In this document: piece by piece, positions 22,860 to 31,836 of the stretch | How positions within the stretch are numbered: the first letter of the stretch is position 1 | Layout: each line of letters begins with the position of its first letter | From: Rhynchopus euleeides | Lineage: Eukaryota > Euglenozoa > Diplonemea > Diplonemida > Diplonemidae | Direction of reading: 5' to 3' | Length of the DNA stretch: 64,000 bases | Assembly: GCA_963210315.1 (NCBI GenBank) | Contig: OY723290.1 | Span: 620,001 to 684,000, forward strand | Made by a program: the position numbers and the translations under genes | The notes under the pieces: model-generated | Database searches by the model: none | Seen by the model: the letters and a program-made list of their open reading frames with translations, nothing else | Told to the model about the DNA's origin: nothing

Positions 22860-23626
22860 GTGCAAATAATGACTGGGGGGTGCAAGAAAGTTCAAATTGT
22901 GTAGTTCCTGCGTACTTCGTGCGTAGCCCGAGCGTACTTTGGGTAGTTCGTGCGTATATTGTGCGAAGCGTCTTTGACAGCACCAGTAACGGACTTTTGG
23001 AACGTAACTATTTTAGAACGGACCGGGAAAAAATGGGCACGTCGCTACTTCGCGCTACTTCGTCGCTCGTAACGAGTAAAAATATCAGGTGGTTTATACA
23101 CCGCCAATGTGAGGTGTGCGGGTGTATTCCTGAAGGATTCACTTCTGCGTCCACACTGAGTGATTTTGGAGTGATTTTCACTCCAAATTTCACTCCAGGA
23201 ACATTGGATGCTGCAAGGTTGCAGGGGTTTCTGCAGTATTTGCCTTGAAAAAGCCAAAAAACATGATTTTTTCACGAAACTCGACATGTCCGTGCGTTAT
23301 TATCCAAAAAATGGTCCCAGGGGGGTATTCTGGAGCCATCTCCACCAAAAACTACACCATCCGCCCGCAAAATTGTCCGAATAACGCAAGTTTTCATGAA
23401 AATAACGGAAAAATAACGCGTTATTTTAGGAGAAAACGTTTTCCAATTTTTTGACATCACGGAGTGGCCCCCTGGAGTGATATTTTACCCAAGAAAATTC
23501 TTTTAGGGGGGGTAGGGACCCGAGTTTCGGGTCAGATTCACCGGGAAATGCTGCCTTTTTTGGGGTCAAAAAATAACGCAAAAATAACGTTATTACCGTT
23601 ACTGGTAACGGAATAACGCCCAATGT

Positions 23627-23794
23627 ATGATAATAGTTGACATGCAAGTATTATACTTGTATTTTTACTTGATATACATGTATTTTACATGTATATTTCA
23701 GGCATATACATGTATTATACATGTATAATAGTTGACATGCAAGTATTATACATGTATAATACATGTATATACTTGTAGTTATACATGTAAAATT
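23627..23794 (-). repeat. Right arm of palindromic element W
   Basis: Inverted counterpart of 20595-20762, ending in GTAGTTATACATGTAAAATT. About 450 bp of other sequence separate it from the right end of X. Confidence 0.8.
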
Positions 23795-24263
23795 CCCCAC
23801 TCTCGTCACCAGTGGTCCAGGGCATGACCGAAAACTGCTTGGGTACCGAGGCTCCCCAGACCAGGAAGGGTGGAGACACCTGGAGTCTAAATAGTCACAC
23901 CACGTCAGGCCAGACCTTCGCATTGCACTCCGCGAAGACTGCCACACAGCCGCGGGGCAGGTGTGCAGCCTGTGGAAAACCTCGTACAGAAAAGGGTCGG
24001 CGACCGCCCGCCCCCAGTCTGAGAGGCATCAGCCGAATCTCGGTGGAGGCGGGCACAAAACAAAAGGGAGAGTCGTCACTGTGCATATCAGCACGGTCCC
24101 GCCCTCTGTGCCAGACCAACACACCACCAAAGGAAAAGAGGAAGAGGCGACGTAAGGCAATGCCTCCGTGCGGCCAGGAGAACACGAAATAGCGACCCCC
24201 TCAACGGGGAATGCTACGAGCACGGCCAAAAATCGTTCAAAATCGTTCAAATTTACAAGATCC

Positions 24264-25410
24264 CACCGTGTAAGGTACCGAAATCCGTCAACTTTACGAC
24301 ATTTTTCGACATAGGCAATTTTCGACCAGAAACCCCCCAAAAATGCTGAAAACGTGGCCAGACCACCCCAAAAACCGCCCCTGGGTGTGGGACACCCACT
24401 TTGGTGCCCCGGAACGCGGCTGAAACGCTGTGTTGAAAAAAGTGTCACGGTTTGGTACCGAACCCCTCCCCGGGCGAGTCTCCCGAGCACCCTGTCACCT
24501 GCGTCATCAACATCCCCCGTCATGTACCACGTTCTGCCGCCTCTGATGAGACATCTGAGTACTATCGGGCCAAAAAAATGGTATTTCAGCGAGTGTTCTG
24601 TCAGGTTTCTGCCGACATCCTCAACAAAGACCGGGTGTGCCTGCGAATGCAAAGGCGTCGCTCGGGAGGCGTTATTATGTGCCCTCCCTGAGGTGTCGGA
24701 TGCATCGGGGACTTCATCAGGGGTAACGGCAATAGCGAAGTGGGTGTGGTGTATAACCTGTGTCACCCCGGCTCCACGGCACTGCAGTGGCACTTCTCGG
24801 TGGCGATGATCCTCGTCATCTGCACCATCACCCCCACTTACGCGCTCTTCATTGCAGCACTGAAAGAGCTAAAAGAGAGGCCGGACGACGGTCAGAATGC
24901 TGGGGAACTCAGCCGCAGATGGAAAGGAGAAGCCGGAGACGGTGCGCGAGTGGGTTTTGGGGCTGGCGTCTTTGGAAAATATGCCGGTGTGGGTTCCAAA
25001 GCCTTATTCGGTGTGCAAACCGGCAGGCGCAGTGGTCGGTGGACGCTGCTGCAAGTGTGATCAGGAAATACTGGCGAGAAGACGCTCCTTCCCAAGCTTG
25101 TCACACGCATTTGCTCCCAAATTGAACCGAAGGCATCAGTGCCCACCCAAGACAAGAAAAGGCGGAATGTTGCGGGCAAGTAGGGCGGGACGGGCTCGGA
25201 AGGGTGGTTCAAATGAGGGGGCCGGAACCAAACCATGACACTTTTTTGAGCATGGTCACGGATTGGCTCAGAAGTGGCCAAATACCCCCAACAACCACCC
25301 AGACCGCCCCCAAATACTCCCAGGGGCCGGGGTTTCAAGTTTACTGCCATTTTGTGCGTGTTCCTCGCCTATGTGAAAAATCCCGTAAAGTTCCCCCCTT
25401 AACACGGTGC
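24264..25410. mobile_element. Element Z: 1.15-kb segment with diverged inverted arms
   Basis: It begins CACCGTGTAAGG (24264-24275) and ends CTTAACACGGTG (25398-25409). The arms of about 200 bp are related but diverged: AACTTTACG + ATTTTTC + ACATAGGC, and AAAAAAGTGTCA(C/T)GGTTTGGT, recur inverted. The interior plus strand near 24780-25058 has a GC-rich open stretch with a plausible membrane helix (WHFSVAMILVICTITPTYAL) but no complete gene, possibly a captured exon. Confidence 0.55.
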
Positions 25411-25429
25411 GCTAGTGTTGGCAACCACT

Positions 25430-25540
25430 AGTGGAGTCGACAACTGAAACCTCGACAACTGACTGGGTTGTTGACGACAAGTGCCAGTTGTCGACTCGAC
25501 AACTGGCACTTGTCGACTCGACAACTCTATACACTGTACT
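25430..25540. repeat. Left-arm GTCGACAACTG palindromic array
   Basis: Several units of ACTGGCACTTGTCGACTCGACA in both orientations. Each unit is self-complementary around GTCGAC or GAGTCGAC, so the single strand could fold into branched hairpins. Confidence 0.75.
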
Positions 25541-25877
25541 GCAGGAAGAACGCCCAAGTATGAAGGGGAAAACGCACAGTTGGGTGTGTGCTTGGGATAT
25601 GAGGTGTGGTGGCATATCAGCGCTGGACTTTGTTGCGAATTTCCTTGTGCCGTTTCTCCCTCCCACAACCCACATCACCAGGGTCTTGCAAGCCCTGACC
25701 AGATTACCTCCATTGGGGGTCTTCGCTACGGGGTGGTCGTCAGTGCATTTTGGTGCATTTCCTGTTGAATTGGTTGAAAACTGAAGAAGTTTGTCGAAGT
25801 TTGTCGACCAGCAAAGACCCCCATTGTTGAATAGATACACACACGCCAACAGACACACACACACACAGCTATCAATC

Positions 25878-26900
25878 ATGCCTGCCTCTGCCAAAACCAC
25901 GGCGAAGAGAAGCAGAACGGAGGAAACCGCCCCGAGCTCGGCCCCCCCGACGAAGCAGCCCGCCACTCAGCCGGGCTTTATTCAACTTTTTGTTGAATAC
26001 TACGTCGAGCCGGAGGAGGGGGGGCGGCTGTCGAACACAGCCCTGAAGGCACTGATCGGGAAGATCACGGGCAAGCCCATAAAGGGCAACGACGGGACCG
26101 TGAGCGCGGCGATGGGGGCCAGGTACAAGGAGTACCAGGGGGGGACGGTGTCGGAGAAGTCGGCGAAGGAGGCGCAGCTGGAGAGGTACTCCATCCGCAC
26201 CAAGGGGGGGACGGATACGGAGTTCATTGGTGTGAGGATCACACCATCTCCATCAGCCTCCGCCAAGTCCAAGGCGAAACTGGAGCAGATGCAGAAGCTG
26301 CACCCGCACGCCGCCCTCACCTCGGGCGTAAAGATGTCCCGGCTCTACGCCGCAGAGGTGAAGCTGGCTGCCCCCCAGAAGACGAAGGCATCCTCGAAGG
26401 CAGACAAGATCTTTCCTCAATACTCAGGAAGGAAGAGAGACGTGTCGTCGTTGCAGGGAGCAGCCAACACCTTTGCTCCAAGAACCGTCGGGGGATTCTA
26501 CGAGTTCATCGTGGAATCTGGGCTGTCGACGGTACAGAAGGTGACCCAGAATGGGCACATTCTGCGCCTCACCCTGCGGAGGCTGCGCGCAACGCAGGAC
26601 TTGGAGGCGAAGGAGTACGAGGTGGACCTGCACATCCCCTCCAAGTACCTGCTGGACCCGGGTCACGCTGCGCAGGTCAAGGACCGTGAGGGGATCGTCG
26701 TTGTGAGGCAGCTGCTGGTGGATTCTGGCGGCGAACAGTCGATACAGGCAACGACTGACACCGGCAAGTTTACAGACTTGCTGGATGGCGACGAAGATGA
26801 AGAAGAGGAACTGGACGATGAGGCAAGTGAGACTGCCCCCCCACCTAGCCCAAGCCAATCTAACTCAGGCCCAACGCAGGTGGATGTGGATGACATTTGA
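25878..26900 (+). CDS. Element Y ORF1: unknown 340-residue protein with acidic tail
   Basis: The first in-frame ATG after the left arm (25878) gives MPASAKTTAKRSRTEE, with a basic KRSR patch that may be a nuclear signal. Residues about 33-160 form a Lys/Gly-rich, probably alpha/beta region (FIQLFVEYYVEPEEGGRLSN...). Residues 200-285 form a second block rich in beta-type sequence (GGFYEFIVESG, GHILRLTLRRL, YEVDLHIPSKYLLDP, GIVVVRQLLVDSG). Residues 303-318 are almost all Asp/Glu, followed by a Pro/Ser tail. The codons are strongly GC-rich, like host genes and unlike the flanking palindromes. I recognise no family. Basic head, folded core and acidic tail would suit a DNA- or chromatin-binding protein, which is inference only. 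Its TGA overlaps the ORF2 start. Confidence 0.75.
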   Translation: MPASAKTTAKRSRTEETAPSSAPPTKQPATQPGFIQLFVEYYVEPEEGGRLSNTALKALIGKITGKPIKGNDGTVSAAMGARYKEYQGGTVSEKSAKEAQLERYSIRTKGGTDTEFIGVRITPSPSASAKSKAKLEQMQKLHPHAALTSGVKMSRLYAAEVKLAAPQKTKASSKADKIFPQYSGRKRDVSSLQGAANTFAPRTVGGFYEFIVESGLSTVQKVTQNGHILRLTLRRLRATQDLEAKEYEVDLHIPSKYLLDPGHAAQVKDREGIVVVRQLLVDSGGEQSIQATTDTGKFTDLLDGDEDEEEELDDEASETAPPPSPSQSNSGPTQVDVDDI

Positions 26901-27706
26901 TGATCCAGTGTGAGTGTGGAAGCGTCAACGTATATGAAAGCACGTATGTGCACAGCCTGACGCACTGGTTTGATTCCATAGATGCGCACTGTCTCTCCCT
27001 CAGTGATGAAGCTTTGGAAGCTGGCAACGGTCGAAGCAAGATCTACTCAGCCTGTGCCTCGGAAAGGACTATGGAGCGCGACCTCATTCTTTTCGAGATC
27101 CAACAACTTCAAAGTTGGGGCGAGAATGGGCTTTGGGGGGGTTCAGGACATACTCCGAAGTTAATGACCGCCGTTGGGGCATTCAATGTGTGTTCATGTG
27201 TTGTTGCGGGCAGCTGGGAAAAGGCAACAGGATCTCTCTACCGAAGACTTGAGTCTGCTGGGCTGGCGGACCACGTCAAAGAGAGAGGTCAGAGCGGGTG
27301 TGTCTTTTGGATTGATCCGAAAAAACCACCGAAAACCATACTGAACGTGTGTGTGTGTGGCAAGGAACCTTGGGGTGTGCCTCCCACCCCTACTCAAGAA
27401 GAAACCCAGTCTCTCCCGGAGGAGGTTCATGAATTTCGATGCATTATTTGTGACTACTCCTCAGCAAAGAAAACGTCTCTGTTTGCACACTACGATGCAA
27501 AGCACAGACCAGGGAGCAATGTCCCTTGCTCGTCATGCACAATCGAATGCAAAATATGTCACACAACAATAAGATTGAAGGGACAAAGCCAGCACTACCT
27601 GGCCCACCACCCCCGCTCTCTCACAACAAAACGTTGCTTACTTTGCTTTGAGACCTTCCGTAGTGTCCGTGAACGCGATCTCCACATGAAGACTGACCAT
27701 CCTTGA
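26900..27706 (+). CDS. Element Y ORF2: C2H2 zinc-finger protein
   Basis: The start ATG at 26900-26902 shares one base with the ORF1 stop (TGATG), an arrangement that allows termination-reinitiation. The product has 268 residues. The C-terminal quarter has three C2H2 fingers: C-x2-C-x12-H-x4-H beginning FRCIICDYSSAKKTS, one beginning ECKICHTTIRLKGQS (C-x2-C...H-x3/4-H), and one beginning KRCLLCFETFRSVRE and ending HMKTDHP. The N-terminal part (CECGSVN..., GENGLWGGSGHTPKLMTAVGAF, SWEKATGSLYRRLESAGLADHV) has two extra Cys pairs (CEC, CVCG) and no family I know. GC content is lower than in ORF1, so the two may have different histories. Likely role: recognising element ends or host DNA (inference). 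Confidence 0.7.
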   Translation: MIQCECGSVNVYESTYVHSLTHWFDSIDAHCLSLSDEALEAGNGRSKIYSACASERTMERDLILFEIQQLQSWGENGLWGGSGHTPKLMTAVGAFNVCSCVVAGSWEKATGSLYRRLESAGLADHVKERGQSGCVFWIDPKKPPKTILNVCVCGKEPWGVPPTPTQEETQSLPEEVHEFRCIICDYSSAKKTSLFAHYDAKHRPGSNVPCSSCTIECKICHTTIRLKGQSQHYLAHHPRSLTTKRCLLCFETFRSVRERDLHMKTDHP

Positions 27707-27708
27707 GA

Positions 27709-27974
27709 AGGGGACAAGGAAATTCGCAACAAAGTCCAGCGCTGATATGCCACCACACCTCATATCCCAAGCACACACCCAACTGTGCGTTTTTCCCTTC
27801 ATATTTGGGCGTTCTTCCTGCAGTACAGTGTATAGAGTTGTCGAGTCGACAACTGCCAGTTGTCGACTCGACAAGTGCCAGTTGTCGAGTCGACAACTGG
27901 CAGTTGTCGAGTTTGAGGTTGTCGACTCCACTAGTTGAGGTCACTCGTAACTACCAAACTAGTGCACCGTGTAA
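27709..27974 (-). repeat. Right inverted arm of element Y
   Basis: It carries the same order as the left arm, inverted: AAGGAAATTCGCAACAAAGT, then CCTCATATCCCAAGCACACA, a GTCGAC array (27838-27912), CTAGTTGAGG and GCACCGTGTAAG. The outermost 60 bp are less conserved than the inner 140 bp. Confidence 0.8.
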
Positions 27975-27984
27975 GGTTTTCCCT

Positions 27985-30825
27985 AGGGGGGGGGGGGGGG
28001 CGTTACGGTTTATTCTATGGTTTTGATTTCCTGGCGAACTTAAATCTTGAGAGTAAATGTGGCAGGTCATGCGCCCCCACGTGATCTGGCCTTTGCCAGC
28101 AGAGGCCATCATACTTCGCGATACGCCACACCGGTGTTGTCATGTTGACTCACATCAGCTTGTCAGTCATGGGTGGCATGTGCCGGTTATACAGTAACCG
28201 GCATTTGCTCTCAAGACAAAGAGTGTCACGCATGATGCCAACGAAAAAAATAAACTGTAAACTACAAGAAACAGGAAGCTAGAAAATATAGTGGGTCATA
28301 ACAGGCCTAGAATCGAACAGTAGTATTGACATTCAAACACAAAAGCCACATCTTGGTGTCACATAATCAGGCCTCAACGCATCGGAAACGGAATAAAGGG
28401 CAAACTTCTGGGGGGGGGGGGGGGGATGTCGTTACGTTCTCGACTATCTCCACCCAAAGACACACATTTGGGAGGAAATCATCAACATCTTCTGTTCGTT
28501 ACTTGGGGCACCCGCGCTTCTTGCAAGCGGAATTGCGGGCAAATAATATTTTCAGACGCGGTCCGTCCTTGAGCTCGGCAAGCGGTATCACAGCTCGTGT
28601 ATTGTGTAGATTTGTACTCCTTTGGGTGAGGGGAGGGGAGGTGGGCTTTTTTATCCAGAACATGAAAAAAATCACGGAACAGAGAAGATGTGAAGGATGG
28701 GGTGGGTCAAGACAGAATAGATTGTGAGTTCACCCTTTCTCGTTTGCGGGCTTGAGGATTGCTTTTTTATTTGCATATGGTCGGGGGAAGGTGTCTGCAA
28801 CTGCGAAGGACCTGTTGACCGAGAGAACATCAAGAAATCGGCAACGCACGACCAGCAAATCCAACGGATCCTGCGGTGCGTTACCCACCCCTGGTTCGGT
28901 CATGATTCCACACCCATAGTCTGCAGACCACGGAGACCAGAACTGAATTGACACTCCCTGCACAAAAGCCGTTACGTTTTCACCGTAACCTGAGACAGGT
29001 TGTATCAAAGGGAAGGGACTGATTACCGTGTGTGGGGGCTTGGGCTTGGGACTTTTTTCTCAGGCGTCAGAAACGTTCTAATTATGAAGGTGGCAAACAC
29101 TTCGCCGTTCTGGCACAGGACACTGGGGGCGGGGGAGACACGCTCATCAAGAGGCGAAGAGCTCCAGGAAGTGACTGGGCCCTTTCCTCTTGCAGTGCGC
29201 TTTCATGTTAGAATGTGCAGCCCAGCTGGCCGCTGGGTTCTGAGAGACGCGTCAAAATCCAGATGCACGGGGTTCTCCTGGGGATGGGTGCTGCGTTGAG
29301 GCGAACGCAGAGAGGAGATCGTCCAAACGACCCCCGAATGTGTATGTTTTCTTGGTGTTTCAGCGGTATATAGTCTGACGAACAGACTGATTTCGTCAAT
29401 CCATCTCAATCCGAGCGCCTGCATGGCGCATTGCGGCCACTCGTGTACGACAGGCTTGGGGTGTGGGCTAAATTGACCCCCCCCCCCCCAAGATCTCACC
29501 GGAGACTAGGACACTACACGCTTGACTGTATCTGGGGGTGTCAAGTGAAATATCCGTGAAGAATAATACACCTTTCATTCTTGAACAATGTGCACAATCA
29601 CCGACACGATGCTCCGTGTGGGCAGCCGGTGTGGGTATGGACGTTGATGGAGAAGCGTTTTTCAAAATCCCGGAAAGGTTCTTTTCATGTTCACAGTTAT
29701 TCGTTTTTGCACCCACACCGCCCATAAAAGATGGCGTGCAGGGCCACACACCCAGGATTAACATTACAGGACAGGCAGGCAAGTGCACACAACCCTCCCC
29801 GCCCACACCTCTGTTTGTATTTCACACCAGGCACACGAACACCCCTTCGTGTCTTTGCTGTTCCAGGTTCTGAATTCAGATGTGCAGGCTTTAAGCCAGT
29901 GCGAACTGCACAGGGTCTACGCTTGTTTGATGTGACCCGCCCCCACTCAGGGGCCGCCACCCCCCTGTGCGTCACAGGCCTGCATCACCCTGTTTCTCCT
30001 CCGTTGCTGATATTCGGTCCTTTTGTCAACAGTTCACCTCCATGTTCGTAATTGCGCCACACCGCACATGCCACTTTGGGGATGACCGCCATTAACACAA
30101 AACCGTGCACCCGACACGCGGGGCAATGTTGCCACTCGGCTTTCAGTGATTTCGCAGGGTAGAGTATGATCCACAGTCACACCCGTGAGCAGTGTAACCA
30201 GGAGAGCAGGTGGCCCATCCACTGCATAGGTGATGGAAGTGGCACAAGGGTTTTTACACTCGATTTTGTATTCGCACCGGCGGCCAGGGACTGGAAGAAC
30301 GGCGCATTCGTGACATTCCTTTCCGAAAATAAACGAATTTTGGACCGTGCCCAGATCCACTCCCAGAAAGGGAGGCACACATCTGGCCTGGCATCCCGAC
30401 CGGGATGGGATACCGCTTGGGCACCCCAGTGGGGAGATGTTCCCTCCCCTGCACACAACAAACACACGCGTCTATGATTCCCCACATAATTCCTGTTCCA
30501 TTCACGTGCCCCTCTTTAAGGTCTCGTCGCTTTCTGCACCCGCAGACAAGACATAACCAAGCCTCGCGTTGGCTATCAAGGGCGCTTTATTCAAAGAAGG
30601 GGATGGGCCAAACCCCCACACAATCTCTACACTCCCACCCGCCATCCAGCCAGCCTTACAGAGAGGATGCTGTGAGGCATCGGTGCGGAACCACCCTCGA
30701 AGCGTGTCGCCAGGAGCATTCCACACTGGAATCGGAAGGGATCTTTGGAAAGTGTCGGCAGCACAACAGTTGTAAAACACCCCCCCCCCCTGTCAACACA
30801 CACTAAGCCCAGGCATGTCGCTAAG
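27985..30825. other. 2.8-kb stretch without a supported gene
   Basis: It starts with a G-run beside element Y. Composition is mixed; short open frames on both strands have no domains. No dispersed repeat of this window recurs here. Confidence 0.5.
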
Positions 30826-31087
30826 CGTCGACCGTCGACCCAGTGATTTTGGGTTTCCCCCCCCATAAAAAAGCGTCGACCCAGCGTCGACCCAGTGGAC
30901 TGGGTTGACGCTTGGTCGAGGCTTGGAGCGTCGACCTAGTGGAACTGGGTTGCCATTCAAGCCTGGACCAAGCGTCAACCCATTTATTACACTGGGTCGA
31001 CGCTAACCTAGCGTTGGCCCGGTTACACTGGGTCGACGCTCACCAAGCGTCGACCAAGCGTCAACCCACTTTCACTGGGTCGACGTC
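30826..31087. repeat. AGCGTCGACC palindromic array
   Basis: About ten units of CTGGGTCGACGCT / AGCGTCGACCCAG in alternating orientation over 260 bp, with variants CTGGGTTGACGCTTGG. Each unit is self-complementary at GTCGAC, recalling the arms of element Y, but the unit sequence differs. Confidence 0.8.
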
Positions 31088-31106
31088 GAAGAGAGTATGG
31101 TTTTGC

Positions 31107-31343
31107 AGGAACAGATGCTCACTACCGTGGCCTCCGGCGGCTGGGGGGCTCCGCCCCCCAGACCCCCCTGTGGCGTATGTCTCGTACTCAAGTCATTCGA
31201 TTCCCACCGGGTCAGGGAATCCACCCACTCCAGTAGCCTCAGGAGGACGCAGCCAACTCACACAGAATCTGTACGCCCACAGTGAACAGATGCTCACTAC
31301 CGTGGCCTCCGGCGGCTGGGGGGCCCTGCCCCCCAGACCCCCC
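31107..31343 (-). repeat. Inverted composite double-box repeat
   Basis: Box copies 5 (31107-31168) and 6 (31283-31343) read on the minus strand with the same AGCCTCAGGAGGACGCAGCC spacer as the 6896-7174 unit. Copy 6 has GGCCCTGCC in place of GGCTCCGCC at the hairpin tip. Confidence 0.8.
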
Positions 31344-31716
31344 ATCTCGCGTGCCCGTCTAGTAACCAAGTCCTTGCGCTTTGACGGCCGTGACATATCA
31401 GGGGGCAGCGTCGAAATCATGGTCCCGAAAGCCATTTTTTGGTTTCCTCCGGCACCCGACGGCGCGAGCGGGAGAGGAACCACGGAAGGAACCCAGCGCC
31501 TCACACCGTGCCCACCTCGTGGTCCACCGATGGGAAAATTTGGCAACAACACGAGCGCGCGCGAAGCGCGCGCGAGAAAAATTGACCCCTAGTGTTTTCC
31601 CCCCTGATCCCCCCCCCCCCAAAACAGGAGCGTCAACCCACCAAATCTCCAAAATCGAAAAGTTAGCGACAGGCCTGCACTAAGCCCTCCCGCCACGCCT
31701 GTTGCAGGAGATTCCA

Positions 31717-31750
31717 CCTGAGACGTGCCCCCGATGGGGCACGTCTCAGG
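31717..31750. repeat. Perfect 15-bp hairpin followed by a T-run
   Basis: CCTGAGACGTGCCCC / GGGGCACGTCTCAGG with tetraloop CGAT, then GGTTGC and eight Ts. It has the shape of a bacterial intrinsic terminator but sits in eukaryotic spacer 27 bp outside the bracketed telomeric array. Its role is unknown. Confidence 0.7.
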
Positions 31751-31836
31751 GGTTGCTTTTTTTTGGGGGGCGGGAGGGCAGGCCTCTGGCTAATTCTGGG
31801 GCCGGACTTAACGTTGGGCCGGAGGGGGGGGGGGGG

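Larger units (their letters stand above)
21603..23629. mobile_element. Element U: 2-kb element with GTTACCAGTAAC termini
   Basis: CATC/TGGGCGTTATTNCGTT, then ACCAGTAACGGTAAT, at 21607-21640 is inverted at about 23592-23629. Just inside the left end is an array of CGGTAATAACGTTAT-type palindromic units (21720-21915). The middle contains a strong foldback (22810-22859). A minus frame of 283 codons (22044-22895) crosses the foldback and shows no domain, so I do not call it a gene. Confidence 0.65.
20575..24274. mobile_element. Element X: 3.7-kb block with 26-bp terminal inverted repeats
   Basis: CTTACACGGTGGGATCTTGT + AAATTT at 20575-20600 is perfectly inverted at 24249-24274. Nested inside are W (20595-23794), V (20799-21319) and U (about 21603-23629). 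Outside the left end is a G-run and TAGGGACCGT. The outer motif recurs at 25398 and 27963 as the ends of element Y. Confidence 0.7.
25398..27974 (+). mobile_element. Element Y: 2.6-kb two-ORF element with ~260-bp inverted arms
   Basis: The left arm (25398-25655) and right arm (27709-27974) are inverted copies. Both carry CTTA(A)CACGGTGC(G/A)CTAGT at the outer end, repeated CGACAACTGGCA/TGCCAGTTGTCG units, and then a near-identical stretch of about 140 bp. The arms enclose exactly two plus-strand ORFs (25878-26900, 26900-27706); the second stops 3 bp before the right arm. All host genes are on the other strand. I recognise no transposase, polymerase or integrase. It could be a novel DNA transposon, a non-autonomous derivative, or an integrated linear plasmid or virus-like replicon with hairpin ends. 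Confidence 0.75.

Noticed and set aside
22044..22895. 283-codon minus frame in element U
   Set aside because: It runs through the foldback hairpin and has repeat-like low-complexity composition, so it is probably chance.
23812..24192. Plus-strand frame with RCAAC ... RPLC spacing, reminiscent of the Cys-rich end of piggyBac-type transposases
   Set aside because: Spacing is off by one, other Cys are missing, and no catalytic domain precedes it within the element.
28290..28320. GTTCGATTC on the minus strand resembling a tRNA B box
   Set aside because: No acceptor or anticodon stem could be drawn.
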